From contig NZ_MSJM01000006.1 in the NCBI RefSeq assembly GCF_001921845.1, positions 62,001-126,000 on the forward strand: a stretch of DNA of 64,000 bases, in the 5' to 3' direction. A program made the translations under genes and the position numbers. Below the pieces are notes generated by a model that worked only from the letters and a program-made list of their open reading frames with translations, was not told where the DNA came from and did not search any database. This document shows, piece by piece, positions 8,998 to 18,763 of this stretch. This DNA comes from Streptococcus cuniculi (GTDB taxonomy: Bacteria; Bacillota; Bacilli; Lactobacillales; Streptococcaceae). Numbering within the stretch: the stretch's first letter is position 1; every line of letters starts with the position of its first letter.

Positions 8998-11046
8998 TTA
9001 ATTCTCTTTCAAAACACACATACTCTGACCAGCAATCGTAATCTGATTGCTGTCTTCTAGCATTGGTGGGAAGCTGAAGCGGACCGTCTGGGTCGTTTCT
9101 TTTTCATAGTGAAAGTCACTCGTTGAGAAGTTGATGATGAATTGAATGCTCTCATCATTGGATGTGACGGTATAGCGTAGGACATACTCGGTCAGCCAAT
9201 AGAAATCACACGTTTCCTGAATCGTGCTATAATCACCCTGGCTCAAGATTGGGTGTTCCTTACGGAAGGCAATCAACTCGCGGATAAACTGGACATGCTC
9301 ACGGTAGCGAAGCGCCCGTGTCCAATCGAGGCGGTTGATACTGTCTGGGATATTGTAGGTATTGTCGATTTCGTCCTTGGTACGGAAAAATTCTTGTCCA
9401 CTGTGGAGAAAGGCCATTCCTTGGGAAATCAGAATCAGCTGGAGCCCAAAGCTGGCTGCGCGTTTCTGCTGATGCGGTGTCCAGTCAGGGTTTTCGATGT
9501 GGAAATAATCAAAGGCCGTCGCATTGTCATGGCACTCAATGTAGTTGACAGACTGGGCTGGACTGAGGAAGTGGCTGAATCGGCTTCCTGTTAGTAGATG
9601 TTGAATCTTCTCATGAAGCTGTTTGTCCACTAAGCGCTTCGGATTCAGCAGGATTTTCTTAAAGGTATCGCGGTAGTCATCGTTGAAAAAGGCTAGTGTC
9701 GGCAGTTTTTCAGCATTGTATTGGTGGGCAAGTTGGTCAAATTCAAGACCTGTTGCCATCTTCCAGCCCTCACCGTACAAGTAGATATTGTCGTGGAGGG
9801 CACGAAGTTCTGCTTCAATTTGGTTCATGGTTTCCACATCAAGAATCCCCATCAGGTCAAAGCGGAAGCCATCAAATCCATAGAGGCTGGTCCATTGGCG
9901 GAGGGATTGCTTGATGTAGTTGCGGACCATACTGCGTTCGCTTGCGACATCATTGCCACAGAAGGTACCGTCTGTGCGGAGGCCGTTTTCCTGATAACGA
10001 TAGAAATAGCCAGGGACAATGCGCTCAAAGGCGTACTCTTCAGCGTGGTAGACATGGTTATAGACAACGTCCATAATCACGCTAATATCCGCATCATGGT
10101 AGGCTTGGATAGCAGTCTGCAATTCGCTAATCCGTGTATAAGGATCGTCTGGATTGCTGGCAAAAGAACCTTCAGGGACATTGTACTGCACAGGGTCATA
10201 ACCCCAGTTATACACAGCCTGTGGATAATTCTCGTCGACACTACCGAAATCATAGAGAGGCATGAGCTGGATATGGGTCACACCGAGTTCTTTGATGTAG
10301 TCCATGCCGAGGGGCTGTTCTTCTAGTTGGGGTGATTCAATCAAGCCAAGAAATTGCCCGGCGTGCTGGAAATTCGCAACGGCTTGTTGAGAGAAATCGC
10401 GGACGCTCATTTCATAGATGATGGCTTGTGCGGGTGGGAGTTGTGTACTTGCGCGACGAGGAGTTGCGAGCTTTTCTAGATTGATGACGTAGCTATCGCT
10501 TGCATTCGTTTTTGAGGACAGGGCATAGGGGTCGTGGACCGAGAGCCATTCTCCATTGACCTTGTGGAGGTAGTGGTAGCTAAATCCGTCAAAGTCACCT
10601 GCTACCGCCACCTGCCAGACACCTTTTGCCTGCTTTTTCATAGCGTATGGGGTACCGTCAAGGACCAAAAAGACTGCCTTTGAAATCGGCGCCCAGAGTT
10701 TGAACTGGGTTTCGGTCGGGCTGTAGTGGGAGCCTAAGTCCTGCCCGTCGTAGGTAAAGGTCTGCTCAAAGAGGCTTGAGCGGACAATCTGTCCGTAGGC
10801 TAGTTCCGTTTTGTTTCGATCCTGATCGTAAATGGTATAATTGCCCGTTAGCTGAAGGGGGTGAAGGCTAGCGAGCTGATAGGTCACCGTCTGATTTTCT
10901 TCGGTGCGGTTGTGGATAACCAGCTCTTCTTCGCCATTGCTTGAGGCAATGTGAAAGGTCATATCTGGATGATCGAAGCGTTTTTCAAGAAGAATGCGAA
11001 TCGTTGCCTCATCATCAAGATAGGCTTTAAATTGTCGTAAGGCCAT
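8998..11046 (-). CDS. pulA: Type I pullulanase (cytoplasmic)
   Basis: A 682-residue GH13 debranching enzyme that hydrolyses alpha-1,6 bonds in maltodextrins. An N-terminal carbohydrate-binding and CBM48-like region (FKLWAPISKAVFLVLDG, about 112-128) precedes the catalytic barrel. Visible marks are the pullulanase signature YNWGYDP (about 280), nucleophile region FDGFRFDLMG (about 395), acid region YLYGEGW (about 425) and IECHDN (about 503). No signal peptide, so it acts on imported sugars. GGAG precedes ATG 11046; malR ends 18 bases upstream, placing it last in malA-malR-pulA. Confidence 0.93.
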   Translation of the reverse strand: MALRQFKAYLDDEATIRILLEKRFDHPDMTFHIASSNGEEELVIHNRTEENQTVTYQLASLHPLQLTGNYTIYDQDRNKTELAYGQIVRSSLFEQTFTYDGQDLGSHYSPTETQFKLWAPISKAVFLVLDGTPYAMKKQAKGVWQVAVAGDFDGFSYHYLHKVNGEWLSVHDPYALSSKTNASDSYVINLEKLATPRRASTQLPPAQAIIYEMSVRDFSQQAVANFQHAGQFLGLIESPQLEEQPLGMDYIKELGVTHIQLMPLYDFGSVDENYPQAVYNWGYDPVQYNVPEGSFASNPDDPYTRISELQTAIQAYHDADISVIMDVVYNHVYHAEEYAFERIVPGYFYRYQENGLRTDGTFCGNDVASERSMVRNYIKQSLRQWTSLYGFDGFRFDLMGILDVETMNQIEAELRALHDNIYLYGEGWKMATGLEFDQLAHQYNAEKLPTLAFFNDDYRDTFKKILLNPKRLVDKQLHEKIQHLLTGSRFSHFLSPAQSVNYIECHDNATAFDYFHIENPDWTPHQQKRAASFGLQLILISQGMAFLHSGQEFFRTKDEIDNTYNIPDSINRLDWTRALRYREHVQFIRELIAFRKEHPILSQGDYSTIQETCDFYWLTEYVLRYTVTSNDESIQFIINFSTSDFHYEKETTQTVRFSFPPMLEDSNQITIAGQSMCVLKEN

Positions 11047-11064
11047 GAGCCAATGGCTCCTTTC

Positions 11065-12048
11065 TTAAAGTTCAGTAATCGTGTGTGGAATCACACGGCG
11101 ATAGCAAATCTGCTTATCTTCCTTGCTATCATTGATAATTTGCAAGAGAGTGTCGCAGGCGACACGCCCTAGTTGGATGGCATGAACATCTACGTAGGCA
11201 TCGATTGAAAGTTTCGGCTTGACAGAGTCAAAGGAAATAATCGGAAGATGTACGTTGATTTCATTGAGGTAGTGCAGAATACCTTCTGCCACCATGGTAT
11301 CGGTCGTGACAATGGCATCTGGTTCTTGCTTCATGAGTTTTTTCATGAGTTTATAACTGCTGTCTTCTAAGAGGAAACCAGAGCTAAATTTGACCTTGCT
11401 GTCGTCAAGGGGAATATTGTAGGCCTTGAGCGCCTTCTTATAGCCCTTATAGCGGTCTTGAGACACGACCAGTTCTTTATTTCCGGCTACAAAAGCGAGA
11501 TTGCGATACCCTTTTTGGATGAAGTAGCTTGTCGCTTCAAAGGCTGCCTGAATATTGTCATTATCGACCAGTGAGATAAAAGGTGATGCGGCCTTTCCCA
11601 AAATGAGAAATGGGAACTTGTGTTGAATGGCTAGTTGCACCAGCGGATCATCTGGCTTAGAGTAGAGGAAAATCAAGCCGTCTACCCGCCTGCCGTAGAC
11701 CATTTGAGAAATGGCTTCCAGCCGCTGTTCTTCATCTTTTCCCGTGCTGATTTGAATGGCATAATTGTGGTCAGCTGCCACCTGCGAGATCCCTCGCAAA
11801 GCAGTTGGAAAGAAGGGATTTTGATAGAAAATATCCGAATCATCTGGTAAAACGAGGCCGATGACCTGGGTATAACTGCTGACCAGGCTACGGGCATTGA
11901 GATTGGGATGGTAGTTGAGTTCTGCCATGGCCTTGCGGACACTATCTTTGGTCTTTTGGCTAATAGCAGAGCTGTTTTGAATCACACGAGTGACAGTTGA
12001 GGGGGAAACCCCTGCTAGTTTTGCAACATCTTTTATGGTAGCACGCAT
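11065..12048 (-). CDS. malR: LacI family maltose regulator
   Basis: A 327-residue repressor. The N-terminal helix-turn-helix (IKDVAKLAGVSPSTVTRVIQ) and hinge (LNARSLVSS) are followed by a periplasmic-binding-protein-like ligand domain. Its place between malA and pulA, and the GCAAACGTTTGC palindromes at malX and malQ, fit the pneumococcal MalR, which represses maltodextrin genes and is released by maltose. It starts 9 bases after malA. Confidence 0.9.
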   Translation of the reverse strand: MRATIKDVAKLAGVSPSTVTRVIQNSSAISQKTKDSVRKAMAELNYHPNLNARSLVSSYTQVIGLVLPDDSDIFYQNPFFPTALRGISQVAADHNYAIQISTGKDEEQRLEAISQMVYGRRVDGLIFLYSKPDDPLVQLAIQHKFPFLILGKAASPFISLVDNDNIQAAFEATSYFIQKGYRNLAFVAGNKELVVSQDRYKGYKKALKAYNIPLDDSKVKFSSGFLLEDSSYKLMKKLMKQEPDAIVTTDTMVAEGILHYLNEINVHLPIISFDSVKPKLSIDAYVDVHAIQLGRVACDTLLQIINDSKEDKQICYRRVIPHTITEL

Positions 12049-12057
12049 ACAAACCTC

Positions 12058-12840
12058 CTAAGCATAATCCCGAAATTTTGTTGTGAAAAAGACCCACAGT
12101 AAGACCAGAACAAATAAGATATTTTGCACGGTCATCACCGTTGTCACCGTTTGGCCAAATAGACCGACAAAGCAAGCCACAATCGTTGGCAAACCGAGAC
12201 AGTTGAGGGCTAGATTGTAACACTCTTTGACCGACCGGAGATGAAAGAGTGTTGATTTTTTCGTGAGATACAGAAAGAAGGTCGCTCCAAGGACAATAAA
12301 GAGCAGATTTGCCCCCAAGAGAAGAGCGGAAATGAGGGTGATGGTCAGGCTAATCGGCAGACGGTTCTGCTGATACCAAGCCTGTGAAATCGTAGCGGTT
12401 AAGGCCTGTTTATCCCTAAAGCTACTTGCTTCAAAACCGTGATAGGGCAGTTCAACAAGGGTTGTGTCGCCCTTACGAATGGTTAGCTTGTCAGTGTCAA
12501 ATTGATAAGTAAAATCAGCCCCTTGAGGCATTTCTTTTCCGAACCTTACGTCTGGATAGCGGGCCGTTCCTGTATAGGTCAATCGTCCATCGGCAAACTG
12601 ATGATGCTCCGCCAAGTCTGCTACTATCTGCTCCGTTAAAGGGGCATAAATCCCATCGATGAAGTTCTCTAGCGGGTAAGTGCGCAATTGCACGGTCTGC
12701 AAAGACGAGGGAATGACCAAGAGAGCAATCAGAAAGACCGTTGTAAACAGACGTTGCCAAAGGTTCATGGCATGCCGATTGGCAAACATTTTTTGCGGTT
12801 TGACAATGCTTGAAAAATAAGAAAAGGGGTAAGGTAACAT
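12058..12840 (-). CDS. malA: MalA, DUF1189 membrane protein of the maltodextrin locus
   Basis: A 260-residue protein starting LPYPFSYFSSIVKPQKMFANR, with one N-terminal hydrophobic segment, an extracytoplasmic-looking middle of about 130 residues, and three hydrophobic segments at the C-terminus. This is the DUF1189 (MalA) pattern seen next to malR in streptococci; its biochemical role is not known. I chose ATG 12840, which follows GAGG at good spacing; the frame stays open to 12891 without a better RBS. Confidence 0.8.
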   Translation of the reverse strand: MLPYPFSYFSSIVKPQKMFANRHAMNLWQRLFTTVFLIALLVIPSSLQTVQLRTYPLENFIDGIYAPLTEQIVADLAEHHQFADGRLTYTGTARYPDVRFGKEMPQGADFTYQFDTDKLTIRKGDTTLVELPYHGFEASSFRDKQALTATISQAWYQQNRLPISLTITLISALLLGANLLFIVLGATFFLYLTKKSTLFHLRSVKECYNLALNCLGLPTIVACFVGLFGQTVTTVMTVQNILFVLVLLWVFFTTKFRDYA

Positions 12841-13035
12841 AGGTGTCCTCATTTCTTTTACTTTCCAGTTTTGCTTGATGACGTCGTTCATTTGTCCTAC
12901 TGAGTAGACAACAAAAACTGAAAGATTGAATGATAATGTCTAGTCGTTTCTTAAGTGTTAAGTAGCGATACACATATCCACATTTTCTAGTTTTTAGGCT
13001 CCACATTTAGACAAGTGGCGAACGAAGTGAGCTAA

Positions 13036-13177
13036 AACTGATATTTTCGCTGTAGTGGAATTCTTAGCAAACGCAAAGTGGTTGCTAAGAACGGGATTTT
13101 TGAGACCTCGGACTCAAAAATAAGCAATGAAACTTCGCAGAAGGTTGCTTGCGCCCGCACTTCCTAAGAAAATATCA
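13036..13177. other. Branched inverted-repeat element in the 417-bp malD–malA gap
   Basis: The gap 12841-13257 holds no gene. Within it, GATATTTTC (13040-13048) pairs with GAAAATATC (13168-13176), closing three inner hairpins: TTCTTAGCAA/TTGCTAAGAA (13061-13070/13082-13091), ATTTTTGAG/CTCAAAAAT (13096-13104/13113-13121) and AAGCAA/TTGCTT (13122-13127/13145-13150), the last extended by CTTC/GAAG. The layout is a four-way junction that could form on either strand. I recognise no named repeat family. Confidence 0.55.
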
Positions 13178-13257
13178 AAAAAGTGAAAATGTTAGTATCT
13201 GTTGAGTATCAACTCTTGATTTCACTCCATACCCAAAAGAAAAGGTGGGACAAAAGA

Positions 13258-14100
13258 TTATCCCTTGTCACCACCACTCGTTAAACCAGATACAAAGTTC
13301 TTTTGGAGGAAGAAGAATAAGGTACAGATTGGCAAAGCAATGAGAATTGCACCAGCTGCGAAGTATGCGATTTTCAAATTTTTCGCATCGCTGACAAAGG
13401 TCTGTAGACCGACGGCAACGGTATAGTATTCTTTTTCACGAAGCAAGAACTTAGATAAGATGTAATCGCCAAACGGTCCCATAAACGCCCAGAGTGCTTG
13501 TACCGCAATCATCGGACGAACGAGAGGAAGAACGATTTGCCAGAAACGTCTGAAGTGTCCAGCACCGTCTAGTTTTGCAGATTCATCAAGAGAGATTGGC
13601 ACCGTATCAAAGTAGCCTTTCATCAACCAAGCGTTCATCGGGATTCCTCCACCGACATAAAGGAAGATGAGGAACCAGCTTTGGTTGAGCGCATTGAGCA
13701 TCAAGGCCATCACGAAGAAGGCTGTAAGGGCAGCCATGGTCGGCACCATTTGGATAATCAAGAAGAAGACCAAACTTTGTTTACGAGCGAGGAAGTTATA
13801 ACGGCTGTAAGCGTATCCTGCTAGTACCACTATACTGGTTTGGACCACCATTGTCAAGAGGGCGATAATCAAGGTATTGAGGTACCAAGTGCCGTAGAGG
13901 GTTTCGCTGAAAAGTTTGCTAAAATTCTCGAGGGTAAAGTTGATATTTCCATCCAACTTGAAGGCCACGACGTTCCCTGATTTGAAGGCAGAAGTAATGG
14001 TAATCAAGAGTGGATAGATGATGACGATAGACAAGACAATCAGGTAGAGATAGGTCAAGGTCTGGCTGAGGCGACGTTTAAATTTTACGGAAAGTTTCAT
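13258..14100 (-). CDS. malD: Maltodextrin ABC transporter permease MalD (MalG type)
   Basis: A 280-residue inner-membrane permease with six hydrophobic segments. The cytoplasmic EAA loop is present as [25 protein letters not shown] (about 185-210), the contact for the ATPase. The start follows the malC stop by one base, with GGAGG inside the malC end, so the two are translationally coupled. The frame remains open to 14127 but overlaps malC. No ATPase gene is linked; streptococci generally use the shared MsmK for this. Confidence 0.92.
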   Translation of the reverse strand: MKLSVKFKRRLSQTLTYLYLIVLSIVIIYPLLITITSAFKSGNVVAFKLDGNINFTLENFSKLFSETLYGTWYLNTLIIALLTMVVQTSIVVLAGYAYSRYNFLARKQSLVFFLIIQMVPTMAALTAFFVMALMLNALNQSWFLIFLYVGGGIPMNAWLMKGYFDTVPISLDESAKLDGAGHFRRFWQIVLPLVRPMIAVQALWAFMGPFGDYILSKFLLREKEYYTVAVGLQTFVSDAKNLKIAYFAAGAILIALPICTLFFFLQKNFVSGLTSGGDKG

Positions 14101-14101
14101 C

Positions 14102-15394
14102 TTATACATCCTCCATTTCAAACGCATTTAATTTCTTGAAGGCAATCATGGAGATACTGATGACAATCATGGAAATAATCAAGGTCACGGCTGCTGCCAT
14201 AGAGTATTGAGGAGATGTTCCTGTGGTCAATTTATAAATCCATGAAATCAAGATGTCGGTTGAACCAGCTCCCCCACCGACACTACCAGGTCCACCGTTG
14301 TTAAAGAGGTAGATGATGGAGAAGTTGTTGAAGTTGAAGGTGTACTGACTGATGAGGGTTGGTGCAGCAACTGCCAAAATCATTGGGAAGGTGATGCTGC
14401 GGAATTTCTGCCAAGGACTAGCACCATCGATATAGGCTGCCTCGTACAAATCGTTTGGAATGGATTGCAAAATTCCCAAGGTCAATACGTAGATATAAGG
14501 GAAACCAAGCCAAGCCTGCATCATAATCAGAGCGACTTTTGTCCAGAAGGGATCTGTTTTCCATGGAATGAGGAAGTTGTCGATGAACGGCAAGAACTTA
14601 CTCAAGAATGGGAGGACCTGTGTATTGATGGCACCGACACTATCGTTGAACATGTTGCTAAAGGTCAAGATGGTCACGAAAGCAGGAACCGCCCAAGGAA
14701 GCAGGAAGATGACACCGAAGATGCGTTTTCCTTTGATGAAAGGTTGGTTGGCAACAATCGCGGTTAAAATACCAATGACAATCTGCGCAGTTGAAGCACA
14801 CAGGGCCCAGATAATGGTCCATGATAAGACAGAACCAAAGGCACTGCGGAAGGTGCTCAATTGCCAGATATTAGAAAAGTTGGCTAGACCGACCCAGTCC
14901 AACAAGGCACCTGGTGGTAAATGTTGGAAGTCGTAATTGGTAAAGGCAATCAAGAGCGTTACCACAACAGGGAAGATAATCGCAAAGGTCATGGCGATAT
15001 AAGATGGAATAATCAAGAGATAGGGGAAACCATTCTCATAGATATTTTGAAACATGCCCTTTAGTGTTGTGGTGACAGGAATGCCGCTATTCCAACGTTT
15101 TGCGGTATCTTTTGCGTCTTTCAAATTCAAGACATAAAAGAAGAGATATACCGCAATAATGATGAGGTGGAAGGAACCACGAATCAGCATAAAGAGGGAA
15201 TTATCACGCCCACGCTGGCTTCCAAGTGTGATAAGATTGGCAATTTCCCCCGAAGCAATGGTGACCAAGTAAAGGAGAAAAGCAATTGTTACACCGAGGA
15301 AAATAAAGCCTTTTGCCTTTTGTTTGTTATAGATTTGTCCAAGACCTGGAATCAAGGACAAGAGCAGGGCTTTACTAGGGTTTTGTTGGGTCAT
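14102..15394 (-). CDS. malC: Maltodextrin ABC transporter permease MalC (MalF type)
   Basis: A 430-residue permease with about eight membrane segments. The first ~110 residues ([21 protein letters not shown]) are the extra N-terminal portion typical of MalF-type proteins in streptococci. The EAA loop is [22 protein letters not shown] at about residue 325. It pairs with MalD to form the channel. A hairpin at 15498-15524 lies between it and malX. Confidence 0.92.
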   Translation of the reverse strand: MTQQNPSKALLLSLIPGLGQIYNKQKAKGFIFLGVTIAFLLYLVTIASGEIANLITLGSQRGRDNSLFMLIRGSFHLIIIAVYLFFYVLNLKDAKDTAKRWNSGIPVTTTLKGMFQNIYENGFPYLLIIPSYIAMTFAIIFPVVVTLLIAFTNYDFQHLPPGALLDWVGLANFSNIWQLSTFRSAFGSVLSWTIIWALCASTAQIVIGILTAIVANQPFIKGKRIFGVIFLLPWAVPAFVTILTFSNMFNDSVGAINTQVLPFLSKFLPFIDNFLIPWKTDPFWTKVALIMMQAWLGFPYIYVLTLGILQSIPNDLYEAAYIDGASPWQKFRSITFPMILAVAAPTLISQYTFNFNNFSIIYLFNNGGPGSVGGGAGSTDILISWIYKLTTGTSPQYSMAAAVTLIISMIVISISMIAFKKLNAFEMEDV

Positions 15395-15497
15395 CCTAAA
15401 ATTTCCTTTCTAGTAAGCGATACACTAGAAACAGCAGGATAAACACGTATAGTGCTGTCTGATACTGCTGTTTCTTGAGTATAAGATTTGAATAAAA

Positions 15498-15524
15498 GAG
15501 GTTGGGATAAAAGTTCCCGACCTC
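15498..15524 (-). terminator. Attenuator-like hairpin between malX and malC (dispersed hairpin copy 2)
   Basis: Read on the minus strand, GAGGTCGGGA pairs with CCCAACCTC and is followed by TTTTATT. In mal operons a hairpin after the binding-protein gene raises its yield relative to the permeases; that is the likely role here. The core belongs to the same family as 3413-3442. Confidence 0.6.
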
Positions 15525-15588
15525 GTTACATTTTATAGCTTGAACAGTTTGACGTAGGAGTTGTCTTACGTTTCATCCGTCAGTCTGC

Positions 15589-16842
15589 TTATTGGCCGTA
15601 TTTTTGTGAGATAGTATCTTCAATCAATTTCACAGCATCATTTGCAGCTGTTTTAGCATCTTTTTTACCGCTTGCAGCTTCAAAGAGCATGTTTGCAGCT
15701 GGTTCCCAAACGGTACTCATTTCAGAGATGTTTGGAAGTGGTTGTGCAGCAGCGAATTGGGCTACAACGGCACTTGTCAACTCATCGTTTTTGCCGACTG
15801 CATATTCACGAGCTTCTGTATTTGCAGGAACTTCGTTTGTCATGTCGTACAAGGCTTTTTGTTGGTCAGTTGCTGTCAAGTGGTCTACAAATTTTTGTGC
15901 CATGTCAGGGTTTTGTGATCCAACTGGGATAACCCATGCTTTACCACCACCGAATGCTTGGTAATCTTTACCATTTGGAAGAGTTGGAATCGTTGCGACA
16001 CCGTAGTTCACTTTTGCTTCCTTGTAAGAAGCAGCTTGCCATGGTCCATCGATAATAGCTGCAGTTTTACCTTCAGTGAATTGGGTCTTGATAAGGTTAG
16101 CGGCTGCAGACGTGTCTTGAAGACCTTGAGGCCATTGACCGTACCATGTTTTCGCGTATTCGATCGCTTTGACGGCACCTTCGTTGTTCAATCCGATGTC
16201 TTTTGGATTGGTACCATTGTCACCAAAGACATAGCCACCGTATCCAGCAAGAAGTCCGTAAGTGTAGTAGAAGTTTGTCCAGTCAGCAAGGAAGGCACTT
16301 GTCTTACCATTTTCTCCCTCAAAGGCATATTTGCTGTCTTTTGCCATTGCTTCTAGGTCAGCAAATGTTTTTGGAGCTTCTTTGATGAGGTCTTTGTTGT
16401 AGTAAAGAACGAGTGTTTCGATAACGGCTGGTGAACCGTAGACTTTTCCACCGTTTGTTACCAGCGCTTTGGTTGTGTCTTCTGTCATGCTGGTTTCAGC
16501 GAGTTTGACTTCTGACAATTGACCTTCTGAACCGAGGCTACCAACGCGGTCGTATGGTGCCATCATAACGTCAGGAGCTGAACCTGATTGGTTGTCAAGA
16601 GAAAGGTTATCAAGTCCTGCAAGAGCATCACCTGTTTTGACAGTAACTTTGACACCGTTGTCTTCTTCGAATTTCTTAGCTACTGACTCAATGTACTCTT
16701 TGTATCCTTGGTCAACATAGACTGTCAATGATTTTCCATCAGCAGACGAATCATTAGAAGCTGATTTGTTTGAAGAACAAGCCGCAAGGACGCTTGTTGT
16801 AGCAGCAAGAAGAGCAACGCTCTTGATCAATTTGTGTTTCAT
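15589..16842 (-). CDS. malX: Maltodextrin-binding lipoprotein
   Basis: A 417-residue extracellular solute-binding protein. It has a lipoprotein signal with lipobox LAAC (Cys about residue 22) after a Lys-containing n-region and hydrophobic core. The mature part is family 1 (MalE-like), with IIDGPWQAA and FGGGKAWVIP blocks. It captures maltodextrins for MalC/MalD. I chose ATG 16842 with GGAGGGG upstream; the frame is open to 16986 but that stretch contains the promoter and operator. Confidence 0.93.
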   Translation of the reverse strand: MKHKLIKSVALLAATTSVLAACSSNKSASNDSSADGKSLTVYVDQGYKEYIESVAKKFEEDNGVKVTVKTGDALAGLDNLSLDNQSGSAPDVMMAPYDRVGSLGSEGQLSEVKLAETSMTEDTTKALVTNGGKVYGSPAVIETLVLYYNKDLIKEAPKTFADLEAMAKDSKYAFEGENGKTSAFLADWTNFYYTYGLLAGYGGYVFGDNGTNPKDIGLNNEGAVKAIEYAKTWYGQWPQGLQDTSAAANLIKTQFTEGKTAAIIDGPWQAASYKEAKVNYGVATIPTLPNGKDYQAFGGGKAWVIPVGSQNPDMAQKFVDHLTATDQQKALYDMTNEVPANTEAREYAVGKNDELTSAVVAQFAAAQPLPNISEMSTVWEPAANMLFEAASGKKDAKTAANDAVKLIEDTISQKYGQ

Positions 16843-16894
16843 ATTATCCCCTCCAAGAATAATTATAATATGGTGAGAAACGTCTACGAATAAC

Positions 16895-16946
16895 GCAAAC
16901 GTTTGCTTTTCGAAACTATTATATCGCAAAATGAATGCGTTTGCAA
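16895..16946 (-). promoter_or_regulatory. malX promoter, MalR operator and cre
   Basis: On the minus strand TTGCAA (16946-16941), a 17-bp spacer and TATAAT (16923-16918) form the promoter. The palindrome GCAAACGTTTGC at 16895-16906 lies just downstream and is the MalR-type operator. TGCAAACGCATTCA (16945-16932) matches the cre consensus and overlaps the -35 element. Confidence 0.75.
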
Positions 16947-17047
16947 GTCCTTTGTTTGAAATTTTTTTAAAAATTTTTCTCACCATCCAATAGTTAGTCC
17001 ATCAGCATAAAAACATAGAAAAAACATAGATTCTTGTCAAATAGGGC

Positions 17048-17097
17048 TTGATTTGTGAGCGCTAACATTATATAATGTGAACAAGCAAACGTTTGCT
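17048..17097 (+). promoter_or_regulatory. malQ promoter, cre and MalR operator
   Basis: TTGATT 17048-17053, 17-bp spacer, TATAAT 17071-17076. The spacer carries a cre-like TGTGAGCGCTAACA (17054-17067). The perfect palindrome AGCAAACGTTTGCT at 17084-17097 is a second copy of the operator seen at malX. Confidence 0.8.
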
Positions 17098-17143
17098 CGA
17101 ATATGAGGCAAACAAGGACTACATTTACAAAAGGAGTGAACAT

Positions 17144-18646
17144 ATGAAAGAACGGCAAAGCGGAGTCTTGCTCCACGTCTCCTCATTACCAGGAAAATAC
17201 GGGATTGGAACCTTTGGCCAGTCGGCCTATGATTTTGTGGATTTTTTGGTCAGAACCAAGCAGCGCTATTGGCAGATTTTACCACTGGGGACAACGAGTT
17301 ATGGCGACTCACCTTACCAGTCCTTTTCAGCCTTTGCGGGAAATACTCATTTTATCGACTTTGATATCTTGATGAAAGAGGGGTGGCTAGAAGCCCACGA
17401 AGTAGAAGGGATTGACTCTGGCGAAAATCCGGCAGAGGTTGATTATGCCAAGATTTTCTATGGTCGCCGTCCTGTCTTAGAAAAGGTTGTTGCCCGCATG
17501 AAAGCACAGGGCTTGCCAGCAGACTATCAGGCTTTCTTAGAAGAACAGGCTTCCTGGTTGGATAATTTTGCGGAATACATGGCCATTAAGGAACATTTTG
17601 GGCTCAAAGCATGGACAGAATGGGAAGACGATGCCATTCGCAGAAGAGAACCAGCAGCCCTTGCCGCTTATCGTGAGCAGTTGGCAGAACAAATTGACTA
17701 CCACCGCCTGACCCAGTATCTTTTCTTCCGTCAATGGCGCGCTCTAAAAACCTATGCCAACGACCGTGGCATTGAGATTGTTGGGGATATGCCGATTTAT
17801 ATCGCAGCCGATTCGTCTGATATGTGGGCCAACCCACAATTCTTTAAGACGGATGAAGAGGGACGGCCAAGCGTGGTTGCAGGTTGCCCGCCAGATGCCT
17901 TTTCAGAGATTGGTCAGTTGTGGGGCAATCCGATTTATGACTGGGATGCTATGAAGGCAGACGGCTTTTCTTGGTGGATTGCACGCTTGCGGGAGAGCTT
18001 CAAGCTCTACGATATGGTGCGGATTGACCACTTTATTGGCTTTGCCTCTTTCTGGGAAATTCCAGCAGGAGAGACAACGGCTGTCAATGGCTACCGTGTC
18101 GAAGCACCTGGCTTTGAGCTATTTGCAGCCATCAAGGAAGCCTTGGGAGATTTAAACATCATCGCAGAAGACTTGGGTTCTGTGACTGACAAGGTGATTG
18201 AGTTGCGCGAAACGACAGGTTTCCCAGGTATGAAGGTCTTGCAATTTGCCTTTGACCCTTATGGAGACAGTATCGAGATTCCTCACAACCACCGCCGAAA
18301 TGTCGTTGCCTACACAGGAACGCATGATAATAGCACCATTCGTGGCTGGTATGAAAAGGAAGTGAGCGATGAAGCCAAGGCCTATTTAGATGCTTACAGC
18401 AATCGTCGTCCTGAGGAGTCTGTCAACCATGCCATGCTCCGTATGCTATTTGGTTCAGTTGCCTTTATGGCCGTTGCGACCATGCAGGACTTGCTCGAAT
18501 TGGATGGTTCAGCACGGATGAACCTGCCAAATACACTAGGTGGAAACTGGACATGGCGCATGACAGCCGACCAACTAACCCCAGAAGTTGAAGCCAACCT
18601 GCTTGACTTGACGACTACCTACCGCCGCCAGAATGTGAAACAGTAG
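17144..18646 (+). CDS. malQ: 4-alpha-glucanotransferase (amylomaltase)
   Basis: A 500-residue GH77 enzyme that disproportionates maltodextrins in the cytosol. It starts RQSGVLLHVSSLPGKYGIGTFG; catalytic regions are MVRIDHFIGF (nucleophile Asp near 294), IIAEDLGSVT (acid Glu near 342) and YTGTHDNSTIRGW (Asp near 395). ATG 17144 follows AAGGAG. The phosphorylase gene malP, usually next to malQ in streptococci, is missing here; the next gene is an unrelated membrane protein. Confidence 0.94.
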   Translation: MKERQSGVLLHVSSLPGKYGIGTFGQSAYDFVDFLVRTKQRYWQILPLGTTSYGDSPYQSFSAFAGNTHFIDFDILMKEGWLEAHEVEGIDSGENPAEVDYAKIFYGRRPVLEKVVARMKAQGLPADYQAFLEEQASWLDNFAEYMAIKEHFGLKAWTEWEDDAIRRREPAALAAYREQLAEQIDYHRLTQYLFFRQWRALKTYANDRGIEIVGDMPIYIAADSSDMWANPQFFKTDEEGRPSVVAGCPPDAFSEIGQLWGNPIYDWDAMKADGFSWWIARLRESFKLYDMVRIDHFIGFASFWEIPAGETTAVNGYRVEAPGFELFAAIKEALGDLNIIAEDLGSVTDKVIELRETTGFPGMKVLQFAFDPYGDSIEIPHNHRRNVVAYTGTHDNSTIRGWYEKEVSDEAKAYLDAYSNRRPEESVNHAMLRMLFGSVAFMAVATMQDLLELDGSARMNLPNTLGGNWTWRMTADQLTPEVEANLLDLTTTYRRQNVKQ

Positions 18647-18763
18647 ACATAAGGAAAACAAACAGAGAGAACGCTTGATATTTTTTCAAAAAATCGATTG
18701 ACAAGCCAAAAATAAAGGAGTATAATTGGTTGTAACAAAACAATCATACAAGGGAGATGTATT

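Noticed and set aside
9721-10326. 201-codon plus-strand frame inside pulA
   Set aside because: It is antisense to a well-supported pullulanase and has no RBS or recognisable domain.
12515-13006. 163-codon minus-strand frame over malA and the gap
   Set aside because: It overlaps malA in another frame, and its upstream part covers non-coding sequence with low-quality composition.
16886-16893. TACGAATA match as a com-box for malQ
   Set aside because: It lacks the T-rich flank, overlaps the malX operator region and lies more than 250 bases before malQ; probably chance.
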